Source: Lactifluus volemus (taxonomy: Eukaryota > Basidiomycota > Agaricomycetes > Russulales > Russulaceae). From it: 64,000 nucleotides of DNA. Both the position numbers and the translations under genes were made by a program. The notes under the pieces were generated by a model that did not search any database, was not told where the DNA came from, and saw only the letters and a program-made list of their open reading frames with translations. Positions 19,775 through 31,790 of this stretch are shown here, in pieces. The stretch's first letter is position 1; each line of letters begins with the position of its first letter. The stretch covers positions 186,001 to 250,000 of the forward strand of contig WTXI01000013.1 in the NCBI GenBank assembly GCA_022376515.1, in the 5' to 3' direction.

Positions 19775-20671
19775 ATGCTAGACTTTGTTCCCCTCGTCCC
19801 CGCCTATCCTCCCCACTATCAAGACATCGACTCGCCGTTCCGCCCCCAGCCTATGCAAGCCGGTCCTCTCCCATACAATCCATACTCTCTCCATACAGCT
19901 CCGCTAGGCAAAGTTACTCTCGATTCGACCCTCACCCCTTCGCCCGCATTCGCTTTAAATTTCAATCCTGGCCCGCAGTCTTTCACTTTTGATCCATTCG
20001 CAGACGAAGATTCTTCCACAAGTTCAGTTGCCAGTGAGCGTGAACGTGAGTTAGAAGTTCAGCGCCTCCACCGAATCGAGTTTCTCCGCCGCCGCGAATG
20101 GATGCGTCGCGTTGTCGCTTGGGTAGATGGTATATCTCATGGCACGGTGAGTATTTCCCGTTTCTCCTGTCCCGTTGAGATTGCCGCCTGCATGACTCCG
20201 GACGTCAATGACAAATCAACGAACAAAAGACAAATCCCGCTGACATCTATTGTGTATCGTTCACAGACTCCCACGTTATCACCGTCACCTACATCATCCA
20301 AGTTTGACCTTACGTCTGGATCTCTCAATTATACCCCACCGCGCGACCCAACAGATGCACCCACGCTTTACTACAGTTCTAGTCCGTCCGTTCCTGCCCG
20401 TTCCGATGAGGACGAAGAGCCCTACGTTATCTACAGCACTCCCCTCCCAGGTGCTCCTCAATCAACTTCAGTTCCTCCATCTCCGTCTCCGTCCCCGTCT
20501 CCATCTCCATCACCCCCAGTGCTTATAACTCAGTCGTCTGCTTCTGTTTATACCCCTCTGGTTTCACAGCCGCATATACCACCACCTCCACAAGCACCAT
20601 CATCACGCCGCTTCCATGGCCGCATGCGTTCACTCAGTTCAATTCGTGAGGAAGACGAATGTGGAGCATAG
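19775..20671 (+). CDS. Hypothetical Pro/Ser-rich protein, two exons
   Basis: Exon 1 is 19775-20146 and exon 2 is 20267-20671, joined across a 120-nt intron (GTGAGT to TTCACAG), giving 258 residues. The intron is a multiple of three and has no stop, so an unspliced frame of 298 codons also exists. The intron part is compositionally unlike its flanks, which favours splicing. Exon 1 contains FTFDPFADEDSSTSSVASE and then a charged helix, LEVQRLHRIEFLRRREWMRRV, followed by VAWVDGISHGT. Exon 2 is disordered and rich in Pro and Ser, with an SPSPSPSPSPP run, and ends RRFHGRMRSLSSIREEDECGA. No domain is recognised. The basic-helix, acid-patch and low-complexity pattern is common in basidiomycete-specific proteins. 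The TATA-like box and pyrimidine tract upstream support the start. Confidence 0.6.
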   Translation: MLDFVPLVPAYPPHYQDIDSPFRPQPMQAGPLPYNPYSLHTAPLGKVTLDSTLTPSPAFALNFNPGPQSFTFDPFADEDSSTSSVASERERELEVQRLHRIEFLRRREWMRRVVAWVDGISHGTVSISRFSCPVEIAACMTPDVNDKSTNKRQIPLTSIVYRSQTPTLSPSPTSSKFDLTSGSLNYTPPRDPTDAPTLYYSSSPSVPARSDEDEEPYVIYSTPLPGAPQSTSVPPSPSPSPSPSPSPPVLITQSSASVYTPLVSQPHIPPPPQAPSSRRFHGRMRSLSSIREEDECGA

Positions 20672-22690
20672 ATTCGCCCCAGGCCCTCATTTTCATTATT
20701 CCCTTAACGGGGGAGGGGAGGGGATGAGGCGGGCGGCAAAGATATCCCCTATGGCTGCGCGAAGCCGCCCGCAAAAATTCAATTTCTGCATTGCATTTGT
20801 TCTTGCTCGTCGTTGCTGCACGCAGTTTCGACTACTAGCAGTTACGGTTTGATGTTAATTTTTTTTTTGGCATGGTTGACTGGCGTAGATGCGTGGCCAC
20901 CAGCCATCCAACTTATCCCACCTGTTATCGACGTGTCCACATCACCCGCACAGCCCATCATCATCCATTCATCCGATTTCAACTATGTCCATCCAACCAA
21001 TCACCCAATACATCATCACACAATTTGCCTCGCTTCTCTTCTGTTTTCGCCCTTGTTTCCCCGTGTTTGTCCCTTTTTTCTTCCTCTTTTCGTGCAGCGC
21101 CTATCTATTTTTTACGGGGGGTAGTGTACGATTCTCGGTAATCCTTGTATCATTATCCAATGTCGTGTGACAAAGCATAATGTTTTCTTATTCTCATGCG
21201 TGTATTCCCCCTACTCTCTTTGGCTCATAGTTGTTGCAAGAGCGGGTAGAGAAAAATATCATCAAGAGACACGTTCACGTTCGGTGCTAACAACGAACCT
21301 CGCAACCGACTTGACAGCTATGGACACTGGACGCGACTGCACACGTTGACCTCCCATATCGGTTTGATCCGATGCTTTCACGCAGTCGAAGTAGATTTCA
21401 ATTTACGTCGTAGTAACTATCGCTAATCATTGGCGTTTCCCCTTGCACATGGGAGACGTCTGATTGTTGCACTCGAGCTCGACACACCTAGGGTATCTAG
21501 CAGTGCGCAACAGCCAGCAAAACCAACCAATTCCGGTTTGTTCTCGCCAATGTGATGTAACTTACGACATTTTAGGGTGAATGATTTGGCGTGTGTAGAT
21601 CATGATGAGTGGGCGGACACATGATGCCATGGGGAGGTACGACGCTAAAATTTGACTGGGGTACCATGTGCTGCTTACGTCAAAATAGATCAGATAAAGC
21701 AAAGTTTGATCCGGGCGCTCTTGCTCGCTCATTAAGTGGGATTGTCTTTCCACGCGTTGCGACGCATCGAAAGAGAAAGAAAAATACATAAAATAAAGAA
21801 GGCCGCCGGGAAGCAAGCGAATGACAGCTAGGGGGGGTCCGTGCGTGGGGTTCGAATTTGTTCAACGAGGGAAACACGGACAAGATACGGAAATAAAAAC
21901 TGAATAGGTTTAAGCTTTTTTTTTTGGGTTAAATTATTATGCATCTTGGTTGCCCTGATGACTGCTGCTGCGCGTTTTTCCGTTTACAGTACTGTTAACA
22001 GCCAGCGCTCTGTCGCGGTTTCTACGTACCACGGGAAATATATATGACCCATTCGGCGCTCCAGCGCAGCAATGGTAAAAAAGGGGGGCTGGGTTTGGAT
22101 TTTCGCTTGCGGAACCGGAGAAGAATAAGTTGTTTCGAACTGGCTTGGCATGCGCAGCTCCATCACAGAGGTTTTGTGTTTTGTGTTTTTTTTTCTTTTT
22201 GTGATTCAACTATAATAACAGAAACCCACGGTTGTCGCGGATTGACGGGGCACTGTATTTGTGTGTATGATAGAACTGTAAAATAGAAACCCGAGTAGGA
22301 AGTGATATATTGACTTAACTTTAAAAAAGCCAAGGAACTCACACGCCGCACGCTTGTCCTTTGTCCCGTGGGCGCGCGCGCAAAAATGTGTGGAGGCCGC
22401 GGTGGACATGGACAGCTCGGTCTCCCATCCTTCACCCCCCAAAACAATTAGTACCTAGCCTAGCCAAAAAAAAAATGAGAAAGAAACCATCAAGTTTGGA
22501 TATATTTTTTATCTTTGAGTGGCAAGTTCCAGCGAGAACATAGAAAAGAAAAAAAAAAGCGATTCGACTGTCCAAAAGAGGGCTCGCTCGCTTCTGCATT
22601 TGGGTGCAATTCTCTGTAGAGGGGGGGGGGTGGGACGAGCCATGATCTTTACCTTGGCTTGCCCAAAAGGTCGTGTGGGCTGTGGTCAGC
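20672..22690. other. Intergenic stretch without a supported gene
   Basis: After the 3' flank of the 19775-20671 gene the DNA has scattered T and A runs (about 20862, 21914, 22190, 22545) and a G10 run near 22621-22630. No frame has recognisable features on either strand. Confidence 0.4.
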
Positions 22691-22699
22691 TGGTGTGAA

Positions 22700-23750
22700 G
22701 GTTGTTGTAGCAGCACAGTTAGCGCGGCGCCAATAACCGACCGTTTTCTGTTTTTGTCGGGGTTGAGCAGAACCGTGTGAACGCATGTGCAATGACACGT
22801 GATCTGGCACGACGGGCGATCACACAACAAAGTCGTGCTATTGCATGCGCGTTGCAAACTCCAGCGGACACGAATGGCAGATAGGGGAGAGGAGGGGAGA
22901 TGAAGTGTGGCAATCCCCTGTGGCGGAGGGCCTACAAGGTGTGGCTGAGCATATTGCCCGCTCAGTTTCCACGTGTTCGAATGGAGAACAGAAGTGCTGT
23001 GGTGCCAGTTCGTTTTTGATTGATCGGAATGGAATGAGAACGTAGAGCGCTCCGGGCTGGGAAACGAAGAATCGCATATTAGATATAGTATCGCAGGCAG
23101 TACTATTTGACCAGGTAATTGATGGCGATCGCAACATGCTTCCTCGGCTTTCAGGATGCAGAATGGCGAGAACGTGTTAGGAAGCGCCACTCACGATGAA
23201 AAGTTTGACTGTGGAGAGAATTGTAAGTTCAATATCCCGAGGCCCTTGCAACTCGCAGCTCGAAGTGAGAGGAACACAGTAGGACGGTGCGGACTCAAAG
23301 TGTCAACGTGTCAACGCATGATTATTACGTTTATTGGGCGTTTGAACAAGGCGCGAGAGCGACCGGTGAGCCAGGTGTTGATTTTCATGATAGCCGCCAC
23401 ACGGGCAAGGGACACAAATGGAGAATAGAGTGTTTGGAGGAAGTGCCGCGCTGTGTTGGGTGTTAACTGTGCTCATGATCGACGCCATCACCTGGGCGAC
23501 CCGCCAAGCCACTTTTCCGGTATCTGGTGACCAATGTTTGAGTTAGGTGCCCTGCCGCGCCAGGGGGTGCTGTGGAGATAGAACGTCGACAGTCCCGATC
23601 TCCACATTACTCATTTCCATTCCACGATGTATCGTCTGGAACAAGAGCAGTGAGTCGTAAATGCCAGGAGTTGTAGATCTGGGACTCTGCAAGCGAAACT
23701 TGTCGAATCAGAATCATCTAGTAATGAAAGATGCGTCGACTTGAACTTTG
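22700..23750. repeat. Duplicated upstream block, copy 1 (partner 30607-31790)
   Basis: Same-orientation similarity to 30607-31790 starts at TTGTAGCAGCACAGTTA and continues past GGAACAAGAGCAGTGAGTCG. Both copies lie upstream of plus-strand DUF6535 genes, so block plus gene form a duplicated unit. Copy 1 lacks the about 170-base insertion present at 31008-31178. No protein is recognised in the block. Between 23750 and 24600 there is DNA not shared with copy 2 and no gene I can support. Confidence 0.75.
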
Positions 23751-24530
23751 ATTCAGGAAGATTTCAATAGCACCCGGCCGTCGACGCTCTGCGTGCGAGA
23801 ATTACTACAAACGACGCTTTTCATAAATGGGGGAAATTGGAACTCAGATGCGGGGAGTGAAAGCTCATATTGATGGTGGGGCTTCAACGAGTAGTTATAC
23901 GTTGGTCCGTGAGACTGTATGCACATGTAGTTTGGGAAAAACTGTATACTGTTTATGTATTCTATGACGTAAGAGAGGGAATGGCAAGAGCATCATGGGG
24001 ATGGAGGGATACATGTTGGGTCCGGAATTAAGAGTCCACCACTGTCGGAGCTGCAACTCTAACGCTGATAACGACTACAGCAGTTGGGTTGTCTCCCAAG
24101 TTCTGCAGGCCAGAGGCATATCTCCATCCTGCCTTGGGTAATGACGCCAGATCAGACCCACGGTCCAAGATTCGTAGGCAACGAAAATCCATTTTGGACG
24201 CGGGAACATTGCATGATCAGTAACTTTATAAGTTACAAATGCTTGAGCGGCTGCAGCCGCCTGCACCGCTAATTTGGACAAATAAGGGAAGATTAGTAAG
24301 CAGCCATCTGCGTCAAACTCTGGAGAGATGCTACAGAGAAGGCAGAACAAAACGAAGTGGAAAAAAAAAGGTGGCAAAGCTTGAGAGTCAAGACGAAGGA
24401 AACCAAAAAGCCCCCCCAAAAAAAGTCAAAGTCAAAAGAGGGAACACATAACTTAGCAATGATGCTCACAAAGTGGGTTCACGCCCGTGGGAATATTAGG
24501 AATTCCTGTGATTTTATAGTGCTAAAAAAA

Positions 24531-24557
24531 CTACTACTACTACTACTACTACTACTA
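24531..24557. repeat. (CTA)9 microsatellite
   Basis: Nine perfect CTA units directly after an A7 run and about 90 bases upstream of the DUF6535-1 start codon. The matching upstream region of DUF6535-2 has no such repeat. Confidence 0.9.
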
Positions 24558-24645
24558 GAACTACTGTAATAAAGCAGTCTCCTTGTGTTGAGAGCAGGAG
24601 TGCCCTTTCCCCTTCCACACACCACGCCTGTTTACCTTTCATTTC

Positions 24646-27271
24646 ATGTCGCAAATCAACGATCCCGAACAGAACCTGCGGCCAGGTCCAGCGGTGGTTC
24701 ACAACCTGAGTACGTTGGTTTTATGCCGTTGTTGTCCCAGGCAGTGGTAGTCTGACGGGTATTCAAGGTCAGGCAAATGCGAACATCACACCTGGCGATG
24801 CTTCACTGGAGAATTCTGGGGATTTTGACGATAATGCCACTCCCCTCTGGTCCCTCTATAAGGAAAAATCCCAAATCCATGATGAGGCTAAGATCCAGAT
24901 TTTAACCAAGAGTATGACAGATGTCCTGTTGTTTGTGCGTTCATATATTCCCACTTTGATAATATGTCTGACTATGATCCACAAGGCCGGCTTGTTTGCT
25001 GCTGCCCTATCCCCTTTTATCGTCGATCGCTTTCAGGCCATACAAGTAACCCCTGTACAGCAGATGGTATTCTATGAGCAACAATCTGTCGACTTGCTCA
25101 AACAAATATCCGCACAAATATCCTCTCTTTCTCTACAGGCGCCTGTTCCATCCCCTTCCCCATTGCCACCCCTTACGGCCAATCCGTCACGGTCTGACAT
25201 ACTAGTCAATGCACTCTTGTTTATAAGTCTCGTTGTAAGCCTTTCTGCTGCGCTCCTCGCAACCCTTGTCCAGCGATGGGCCCGGGACCACATGCAAATT
25301 TTCCACCGCCATAAACACCCTTTAAAGGTTTCACGGATCCGACAATATCTACATGAAGGCGTCGAGCGTTGGCACATGGCAATGATTGCAGAAGCAGTAC
25401 CTACGCTCATCCACGTCTCTCTCTTCCTATTCTTGGTTGCCCTTGCCGTCTTCTTATCAAATGCGAATTGGACCGTTGCGATATTTACCACTTTCTTCAT
25501 CACACTCTTTTTCGCGTTGTACCTCATCGCCACGATTCTACCAGTCGCGAAACCACAGTTTCCTGTTCGCAGCCCAGTTTCTGTCCTGCTCTGGTTTGTG
25601 GTCCAAACAATTTCTCCAAGGCTGCACAAGGATAGTGGAGATGGGGAATTGAAACCAGTGAGCCGAAACATGGTGGATGGGCTGATGGAACTGGCCTTGG
25701 AAGACAAACCTGTTCGGACATATGGCGATCGGGGGGCAATTGCATGGCTGGTGCGAGACCTCACTAGGGATGCCGAGGTGGAATCCTTTGCCTCGATTAT
25801 TCTCGGTTCTTTCAATTTGGAATGGGTTGTGCGCGTATTGGGGAAAACCGTACCTACCAACTGCAACTCAACGACAGGACTGACGATCGATGACGATGAC
25901 ACACCCCACCCGCTCTGCAAGCGCATTGGTCGCTTGCTCCAAACATGCAGTAACCCTTACCTCTTCAAGAACGAGGATAAACGGCTTACGCGCTCGCGTA
26001 CCTGTGTCCAGGCCGTAGCACTGCTTGTATTCCACCTGAAAGCCGATTTGAGCTGGTTTGGAGACATAGAAACTATCGGGAAACTTCTCAAGGCCCAAGG
26101 CTACAGAGGCCATCCCCGGTCGTCAGTGACAACGGGTTCGAACCAGTCACTCGTCGCGAATTGGACAGGCCTCTCGGTAGTGTTCATCCAAAAAAAGCTC
26201 GTCATGAAACGGTCAATGGTGGCAACGCAAACAAATTTTCAAGGCTTTAAGCCTAAATCCCCAAATGAAGTGATCTCACGCGCTCAGGCGATCGACAACA
26301 CCCTCAAGGTGATGTGGGATCGTGTAGAAGCCCTAGATAAAGATCCAAGACCCCACGGGGATAGGACAGAAACAGAGGAAGACAAACACCATCGAGAGTG
26401 GATCGATCGTCAAGTTGAACAGACGGCTCGTATCTTCGTGCCCAGTTCCGGGTTCCGTACTGCGGTTGACAGAGCCTCCTACAAGTTACCCGAAGAACTT
26501 CCCTGGAATGCTCTCAAAGCAATAACTGGATCAGTTGATGCTTTTGACTTTCTCCTCAATCCCTTCGAGGCCCAATTGAAGTACCTACAAAGTCGATTTG
26601 ATCGGTCTGACTTGTCCAGCTGGGGACCAGGTGCGGAACCAGGTGCGGAACAGGGCACAAGGCCCGACGTGGAACAGAGCAGTCCGATCACACGTCTGTA
26701 TCGACCCGCGGAACGACAACTGTGGCGACTGCTCGACTTACATGACGGTGGCGCCGTTGGGTTTACGCTAGAACTTTACCTCGTCTCCCTTAGGGAAATA
26801 CTCTCAACTTTTACTTCCCCATCAGACGACTCGCACGATACCTTCTTTAGCGCCTTCGAAGCCATCACATCCGACCACGACCTGTCCGAATGCACCATCT
26901 GGACGCAGAAACTCATTCTCGAACTGATCCTCGATATAGCAGCCAATCGTGGTGTTTTTTCTGATTTCAGTTATCCCAAGTTTATCGAGGAGGAACTCGT
27001 GCGCATACTACGCAGTGTAGTTTCGGGGGTGCATGATGTGTCCTATATCGGAGTTGCAGTGGAAGATCTCGAAAAAGTCAAGTCGCGACACCGTCATGCA
27101 GGTTTTCGGGAGAGCGTATTAGATGTTCTCAGGCGTCATTTGCTGGGGCCATTAGCGCCCCCGATGGTGCCTGGTCCTAGTAATACTACCCCTGCCCCCC
27201 GTCCTGCCAACCCCCCCACTTCTGATAACTCCATTTTTCTCGCTCAATTCTCCCTCAACCACGACATTTAG
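24646..27271 (+). CDS. DUF6535 membrane protein 1, with a MITE-derived C-terminus
   Basis: Three exons: 24646-24709, 24768-24934 and 24986-27271, giving 838 residues. The introns (58 and 51 nt) each hold TCTGAC as branch site. The intron 1 acceptor is placed at ATTCAAG because the four paralogs then keep a similar first-intron size. The N-terminal part has NATPLWSLYKEK, then AGLFAAALSPFIVDR (helix 1). Later come a hydrophobic helix near VNALLFISLVVSLSAALLA, then TLIHVSLFLFLVALAVFL and a fourth helix, before a long soluble region. This is the pattern I know from the Agaricomycete DUF6535 family (function unknown). The last codons, from about 27186, lie in a MITE copy that supplies the stop and replaces the RPARMNR-type tail of the paralogs. 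The frame is otherwise open. Confidence 0.7.
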
Positions 27272-27500
27272 CCCACAGTACCTAGTACCATATTCCATGC
27301 ATTTTTTTGATAGAAATTCTGGTGTGTAGTGAAATAAAAAATAGCATGTTTGTCGCGCCTGACAGTGTCGGAGTTTACAATGTTACGAAAATGGCAAGCG
27401 GAAATCACACTTTAGCGCTCATTGTGGCCAGAGAGCACGCCAAACGGAGTCTGAAATTTGGCGTGTGACCTAGCGTAACATGTCAGAAGGGGAGGACCTC
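27186..27500. mobile_element. Diverged MITE copy in the 3' end of DUF6535-1
   Basis: Read on the plus strand, this matches the reverse complement of the 16785-17109 element. The matches run through TTCTGATAACTCCATTTTTC, CAGTACCTAGTACCATATTCC, GAAATAAAAAATAG, CGCCTGAC with GTGTCGGAGTTTA, and GTGTGACC. The left end follows TA (27184-27185) with CTACCCC. The right end is degraded (TGTCAGAAGGGGAGGACC) and the terminal GC-rich part and right TA are not visible. Just beyond, the normal DUF6535 3' flank resumes (GAGTTACAGTGCAA near 27513). It is older than the first copy, judging by its mismatches. Confidence 0.75.
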
Positions 27501-27789
27501 AAATCATTGTCGAGTTACAGTGCAATACCCAAGTTGTTTACCTTACTTGTCTTAACCTTTTGCAGTGACTCTATTACGTTATACCAGCACTAGTATGGGC
27601 CTGTGCTCCGTGACTTCCAAGCATGTTGCCGCAGACAATGATTGCTGACCATTCAGGGTACGTCCGTGCCAGTGTCGCTGACCTTGCATCGACATCACCC
27701 ATTCCCATCCTGTTTAAGCTCGTTCCCTTTACCTCGCGCACCACGACGTCACCTCGACCACGACGCTATTCCTCCGTAGCCATGGTCCC

Positions 27790-30500
27790 ACTGAGGGCCT
27801 CGTGCCACACACGTGCTCCCTTCAAGTTATCTCCTTCGTATCTGCTATGTGCCTCGTGTCTCACGGCCTCCCATTTAATTAGATTGCCTCGCCTTCGTGT
27901 TTTACTTCTCAGTACGGCAATAGCTCTGTCTTTGTTTTGCCTTCATTAGTTTCAGCCCTGGACTCCGGCGTGCAATGCTTCGCGCCGTGTCTAGGCTTTT
28001 CGATTGAAAAATATCTTTATATTCTTCCTTGATTCTCGGCTTTGCACTCTAGTTTCGGTATTGGTCCTGTGTTCTGTTGTAGTCTTGCATCTCTTCCCAT
28101 TCTTAACGCGTTCCATACCACCCTGAGAACGATCCAGCCTGAGCCTTTCTCTGCACTAGTGAGGGTGCGGGTACCCGCAATGAAAATTTTATATTATGGT
28201 AGGAATCAGAAAGCGCCGGATCACGGACAGCTAACGCACAGGGAAGACGATAGCGGCAAACTTAAGAAATTACCGAACCAGAACCAGCGTGATAGCACGA
28301 GAACGGAGATAAGGCAGGCAACTAAGTTGACGAGATACTAAGAACTGTGGAACAGGAACAACAGCACGCAGGCCAACGCTGGCAAATTAAGAAAAAGTTC
28401 CAAGGACAGCAGGGAAGTAAGAGAAGGGACGATCCGAGCCCTGAGGTCAGGATTGGAGAGAAAGGGGGTGAACATAGAAGCTGTTAGTCAAAGTACTCCT
28501 GGTGAAGGTAGCACAAGGGTGAAGTACGCTGACTCGCGTCATGATACTTGGCAGGACAAAGGTGTGTCATTTTAACATTGACACTGTATGACTGGGGCAG
28601 TGCACCAGCGGCGGAAAGCCCCAAAGTGTAGTGGATAACAGACGCATGCATTGAACCATGGAAGGTGCAGGGAAAGACCTGCCAGGGGTGCGCACACAAG
28701 GGCAAGAGATGTTCCAATTAGAGAGTTGAAAAAGGCGTCGTCGGCCCTCTGTGGCCGGTGCGATCAAATGACCAACCTTGTATGATAAAAAGGTCATCCT
28801 GTTGGAACAAAGGGAGTGGCCACCATACTGGCACCAGGAAGGAAGGCGTGAGGACAGCATAAGAATCAGCTTCGGACGGAATAAGTCAAATAATTCCAGA
28901 GATAGAAAAATGAGGGAGCGCAGGAGTCCCGACTGTGGCAAAGATGGAGATGGGGGGGAGCCTGCCAGAGAAGGCTACTTGCCAGTGAATGATGATGTAG
29001 TAGGCCGCATGTCTGCAGGCCAGGGGCATACTCGGCGCTGAAAAATGCCCCGTGTCTATACTTTACTGTTCAAGTCGTATAGAGCGAGCGCACGGCAACG
29101 ACGAGTACTATGCGGCAGCTGTCGATATCTGCCAGTGGTAATACAAGTGGTAAGCTTGGTTTGATGATCGGTTCGCGTCATCTGGCGCTCGGCCCGAGTG
29201 CCGACGGCGCAGCTGTCAATGTCAATGACACGCAGGGCAGTGTACAACTTTATGAAATCTCTGGCATTTCGCTCTCTCTTTCATCCGACGTCCCTCCGAA
29301 ATTATTCCGGAAACGTGTCTCGTAAGTTAGTACGGGCCCAAGTAGAATTGTCTGCCGACAATTGGCTTGCTTCCGATCTGTGTACTACATCCAAAATCTG
29401 TGATCATCTAGTCCGTCACAATCACCGGATGGATCTCAACTTCTATCATCATTGGCAAGCGCATGTAAATGGAGACATAGGAGATACAGAAAGGATATAT
29501 GATGGAAGGCGTGGGAGGAGGGGAGGGTCAGCTGGAGTATCACGCGTTTGCCAGGGCAGCGGGCTGTACTAGTACAGAACCACCATTTTCTCAGGTTTAC
29601 GTGAAGAACTTACGGACACATCTGAACGTACGGTGAAGATGAGTGCGAGAGAGACGTGGGATCGTCATGAGATGAGGGCTGATCGTCCCGTGTTTACGTA
29701 CATGCCAGTGGTTGTTCGCCAATTGAAAACTTACTCTTACAAGTCGACTGGTACTCCAAACCTGCTGCGCACTTTCCCACCCGTCTTCGTGCGTGTGCAT
29801 ATATAGTGCCCAAGGGTTGCTCACTTGGCGCTTAGCTGATCGATAATGCATTTTCGTTATAGGCGCCTCGCCTTGCGTGACGACGCCCATCTGATGTCGT
29901 TACTTCTGCAGAAGTTTAAGTTTCCTTCCAGTTGCCTCTTGAGGTAGTTCTACTTCTGCCCCCCAAGACATGCGGGGGTGTTGGCCAACGTTTAATGGGT
30001 TCTCGACCCTGATTGGGGGCTCCGTACTCTCAGGCTTGCCATATATTTCGAACTCTTGCGCCGTGATGATCCGTTGCGCGTCATGCATCAGTGACTTGTA
30101 GGCATTCCATCAAAAGACTGATCACCCCTCATGGACAAGGTGCGCCGGAGCACATGAGACAAGACTCAGATTTACGTGACAGCCGGGGACATCCAATCGA
30201 GAGGATGATTACAGCTCGGAAGGAGCACAAGTGTGGTGAATTATATATCTCAGTAATCGAAATTCATGTCACTAAACCTCCGTGGAGATAAAGCGCTCGT
30301 TCCACGTCCATTGAGTGGTCAACCTACGGAGTTACACGATCTCTGTCGCCCGCAGCATCAAAGACAAGGTGGTCAAGTAGTGGACTACGTACTCGAAATA
30401 GATACAGGATCACGGATCGCATTCCGCCGCAATCAAGCCGAACGAGGCCTCTCCTTGGTCCGTGGGTGAGTCGAAAGCTGATATGAGGATGGGCATACGA
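27790..30500. repeat. Duplicated spacer block, copy 1 (partner 40070-42885)
   Basis: Long same-orientation similarity to 40070-42885. Clear anchors are CCTCGTGCCACA near 27797, GCGGGTACCCGCAATGAA near 28167, GTGGAACAGGAACAACAGCA near 28346, and TGCCCAAGGGTTGCTCACTT near 29807. There are many small indels. No coherent protein is seen on either strand. It is probably duplicated repetitive DNA, perhaps an old mobile element, but no terminal structure was found. Confidence 0.7.
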
Positions 30501-30517
30501 TAAGAGGTCGTCCTAGC

Positions 30518-30606
30518 GAGATATCTCAGTTGAATCTGTGGTGCAAGTGGTCGAGGAATTGTGCGAGTCATTGTAGATGGTCGAACGAGGGGCCCGGCGG
30601 TCGTTG
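30518..30606 (-). pseudogene. 3' terminal fragment of a DUF6535 gene, antisense
   Basis: The plus strand reads CGAGATATCTCAGTTGAATC and then GGTCGAACGAGGGGCCCGGC, matching the ends of the minus-strand DUF6535 genes (48535 and 53221 onward). It covers only about the last 28 codons plus stop. It is cut at about 30607, exactly where the block shared with 22700 begins, so it marks a recombination breakpoint. Confidence 0.7.
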
Positions 30607-31790
30607 TCGCGGTACTATTTGTAGCAGCACAGTTAACGCGGCGCCATTAACCGACCTTTTTCTGTTTTTGCCCTGGGTGAGCACAACCGTGTAAACGCAT
30701 GTGCGATGGCACGTGATCTGACACGACGGGCGGCAAAAAGCGATCACATAACAAGGTCGTGCTATTGAATGCGCGTTGCAAACACCAGCGGACACGCTGG
30801 AGAGGAAATGGCAGATAGGAGAGGAAGAGGAGGAGGGGAGATGAGATGTGGCAATCCCCTGTGGGGGGGGAGGGGGGTGATTACCCCTGCCTGCTCAGTT
30901 TTCGCGTGTTCGAATGGGATATAGTGCCAGTTCGTTTTTTATTGATCGGGATAGCGAGAACGTAGAGCGCTCCGGGCTCAGAAACGAAGAATCGCATATT
31001 ATATATACCGCTGGAGGGCCGGGCGCTGCCCCGAGGAAGTCGTGGTTAGGGATGAAGTCGCGTTGTCTGTGACTCTGTGCTTATCTCAACGTCGGGTAAC
31101 TGCACAATGTCCGCTACGCTTCCCACGCCTGTCATCCCGCCCCCGCTATCCCTAATCCCTACTCTACCGCGGATAACGTATCGCACGCAGTACTATTTGA
31201 CCAGGTAAATGGTGGCGATCACAACATGCCTCCTTGGCTTGCAGGATTCCGAATGGCGAGAACGTGTTAGGAAGCGCCACTCTACAATGAAAAGCCTGAC
31301 TGTGGAGAGAAATTGTAAGTTCAAGATCTCGAGGCCCCCCTGCAACTCGCAACTCGAGGGGAAAGGAACACAGTGATGAGGGTAGGACGGTGCAGACTCA
31401 AAGTGTCAACGCGTAATTATTATGTTTATTGGGCGTTTGGACAAGGCGCGAGAGCGACCGGTGAGAATTTTTGCTCTAAGTGTTGATCTTCATGATAGCC
31501 GCCACACCGGCAAGGGACACAAATGGAGAATAGAGTGTTTGAAGAAAGTGCCACGCTGTGTTGGGTGTTAGCTGTGTTCATTATCGACGCCATCACCTGG
31601 GAGCACTCTTCCGGTATCTGGTGACCAATATTTGGGTTAGGTGCCCTCGCCGCGCCAGGGGGTAATGTGGAGATAGAACGCGTCGACAGTCCCGATCTCC
31701 ACATTACTCATTTCTATTCTACGACGTATCGTCTGGAACAAGAGCAGTGAGTCGTAAATGCCAGGAGTTGTAGATTTGGGACTCTGCGAA
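30607..31790. repeat. Duplicated upstream block, copy 2 (partner 22700-23750)
   Basis: Mirrors 22700-23750 in the same orientation, from TTGTAGCAGCACAGTTAACG to GTTGTAGATTTGGGACTCTG. It has an extra segment of about 170 bases (31008-31178) and many small changes. It lies upstream of DUF6535-2. The following 31790-32330 stretch contains short frames but no gene I can support. Confidence 0.75.
31008..31178. mobile_element. Copy-specific ~170-bp insertion
   Basis: Compared with 23075-23095, copy 2 is interrupted by a GC-richer segment starting CCGCTGGAGGG and ending CTCTACCGCGG. Near its two ends are TTAGGGAT and ATCCCTAA, an inverted pair, and the extremes CCGC and GCGG are also inverted. This suggests a small non-autonomous element. 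No clear target duplication could be defined, so an alternative is deletion in copy 1. Confidence 0.45.

Noticed and set aside
20147..20266. Continuous 298-codon reading of the 19775-20671 gene
   Set aside because: The internal 120 nt have GTGAGT and TTCACAG ends and a different composition. A stop-free intron of length divisible by three is more likely than extra coding.
22160..22560. Frames with Lys or Phe runs around T and A homopolymers
   Set aside because: Low-complexity translations of homopolymer tracts with no other support.
24710..24740. A 31-nt intron in DUF6535-1 using the CCCAG acceptor
   Set aside because: It keeps frame, but a 58-nt intron ending ATTCAAG with a TCTGAC branch site also keeps frame, and the minus-strand paralogs have introns of 50-58 nt here. 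The longer intron is preferred.
25072..25926. Long minus-strand frames opposite the DUF6535 genes (also at 33912, 44848, 50462 and 54785)
   Set aside because: They recur in every paralog at the same place and change with the sense codons, as expected for shadows. They lack their own splice or start context.
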